21,098 nt of DNA from Clostridiales bacterium (GTDB lineage Bacteria > Bacillota > Clostridia > Christensenellales > CAG-138), in NCBI GenBank assembly GCA_004558525.1, contig SFCQ01000022.1:1-21098 (forward strand). Reading direction: 5' to 3'. Positions 20,929 to 21,098 of this stretch are shown one piece after another. The notes below the pieces were generated by a model. The model made no database searches and was not told where the DNA came from. It saw nothing but the letters and a program-made list of their open reading frames with translations. Every line of letters starts with the position of its first letter. Within the stretch, counting starts at the first letter, position 1. Made by a program: the position numbers and the translations under genes.

Positions 20929-21098
20929 ATGCCGCGGCATCAGGGCAAGATGGATTGATTATAATGCCATAAAAAAGCGTTTTGGCTCTAATAAACGCTA
21001 TTGTATGCGCTAAAATGATATGAACCAAAAAGGAGAGAAGTTCGACCTGCGAGATGGTAAAATGAATTCACCACAAACCATCAGCCATCAGGAGGGGA
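20929..21098 (+). other. Intergenic region and leader of a gene beyond the window
   Basis: No complete gene is seen. A TATAAT lies at 20960-20965, a small stem AGCGTTT / AAACGCT at 20976-20999, and a possible TAAAAT -10 at 21011-21016. GAGAGAAG-type RBS-like sequence near 21030 precedes only a three-codon frame. AGGAGGG at 21090-21096 is a strong Shine-Dalgarno, so a plus-strand gene probably starts just past the end. Confidence 0.45.

Overview
The window looks like chromosome of a Firmicute of the class Clostridia: Gram-positive style Shine-Dalgarno sites, an FMN riboswitch driving an ECF riboflavin transporter subunit, and an integrated element of the kind common in gut Firmicutes. I cannot name a genus. 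Two codon styles are visible. In the host genes I checked, isoleucine is mostly ATA; in the integrated-element genes it is mostly ATC. This supports a foreign origin for the first 2.5 kb.

Region 1 (1-2560, minus strand) is the end of an integrative/conjugative element. In transcription order it holds a Cys-rich 99-aa protein, a RepA_N/DUF6017-type replication initiator, a ParB-family protein, an 85-aa unknown and the first 14 codons of a DpnD/PcfM-like gene. The genes overlap or lie close together and sit behind a leader hairpin with a T-tract. The central linker of the initiator gene carries three DnaA boxes 12 bp apart, four iterons exactly 23 bp apart, and an AT-rich tract with 15-bp repeats. 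Together these look like a replication origin inside the rep gene.

Region 2 (2560-9090) is host core: promoter, FMN riboswitch and ribU; a convergent G5/M23 peptidase-like membrane protein whose presumed catalytic His is Ala; then the plus-strand genes ispE and murC (4-bp overlap), a polytopic membrane protein and two small unknown proteins. The divergent M23 and ispE genes share a 70-bp gap in which each start codon lies exactly six bases after a TATAAT box, so both mRNAs are predicted to be leaderless.

Region 3 (9090-15300) has a Cu(I) P-type ATPase with an extra C-terminal CopZ-like domain that carries its own internal RBS and ATG, a divergent NMT1-type substrate-binding lipoprotein with no transporter genes nearby, a GNAT acetyltransferase, uridine kinase, a hairpin-dense noncoding block and a coiled-coil double zinc-ribbon protein.

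Region 4 (15300-20835) is a minus-strand operon for ring-opening amidohydrolases and purine salvage/catabolism (hydantoinase/dihydropyrimidinase, a MobA/MocA-like nucleotidyltransferase, guanine deaminase). It diverges from a pair encoding an SGNH hydrolase and a class-C beta-lactamase-fold serine hydrolase. The operon resembles part of the purine/molybdenum-hydroxylase clusters of other bacteria, but no hydroxylase gene is in view.

A palindrome (core TCGAAAAAGTGGC / GCCACTTTTTCGA) recurs four times, each time at a gene 3' end, and appears to serve as a dispersed bidirectional terminator. The last 170 bases hold no complete gene and end in a strong Shine-Dalgarno for a gene beyond the window.
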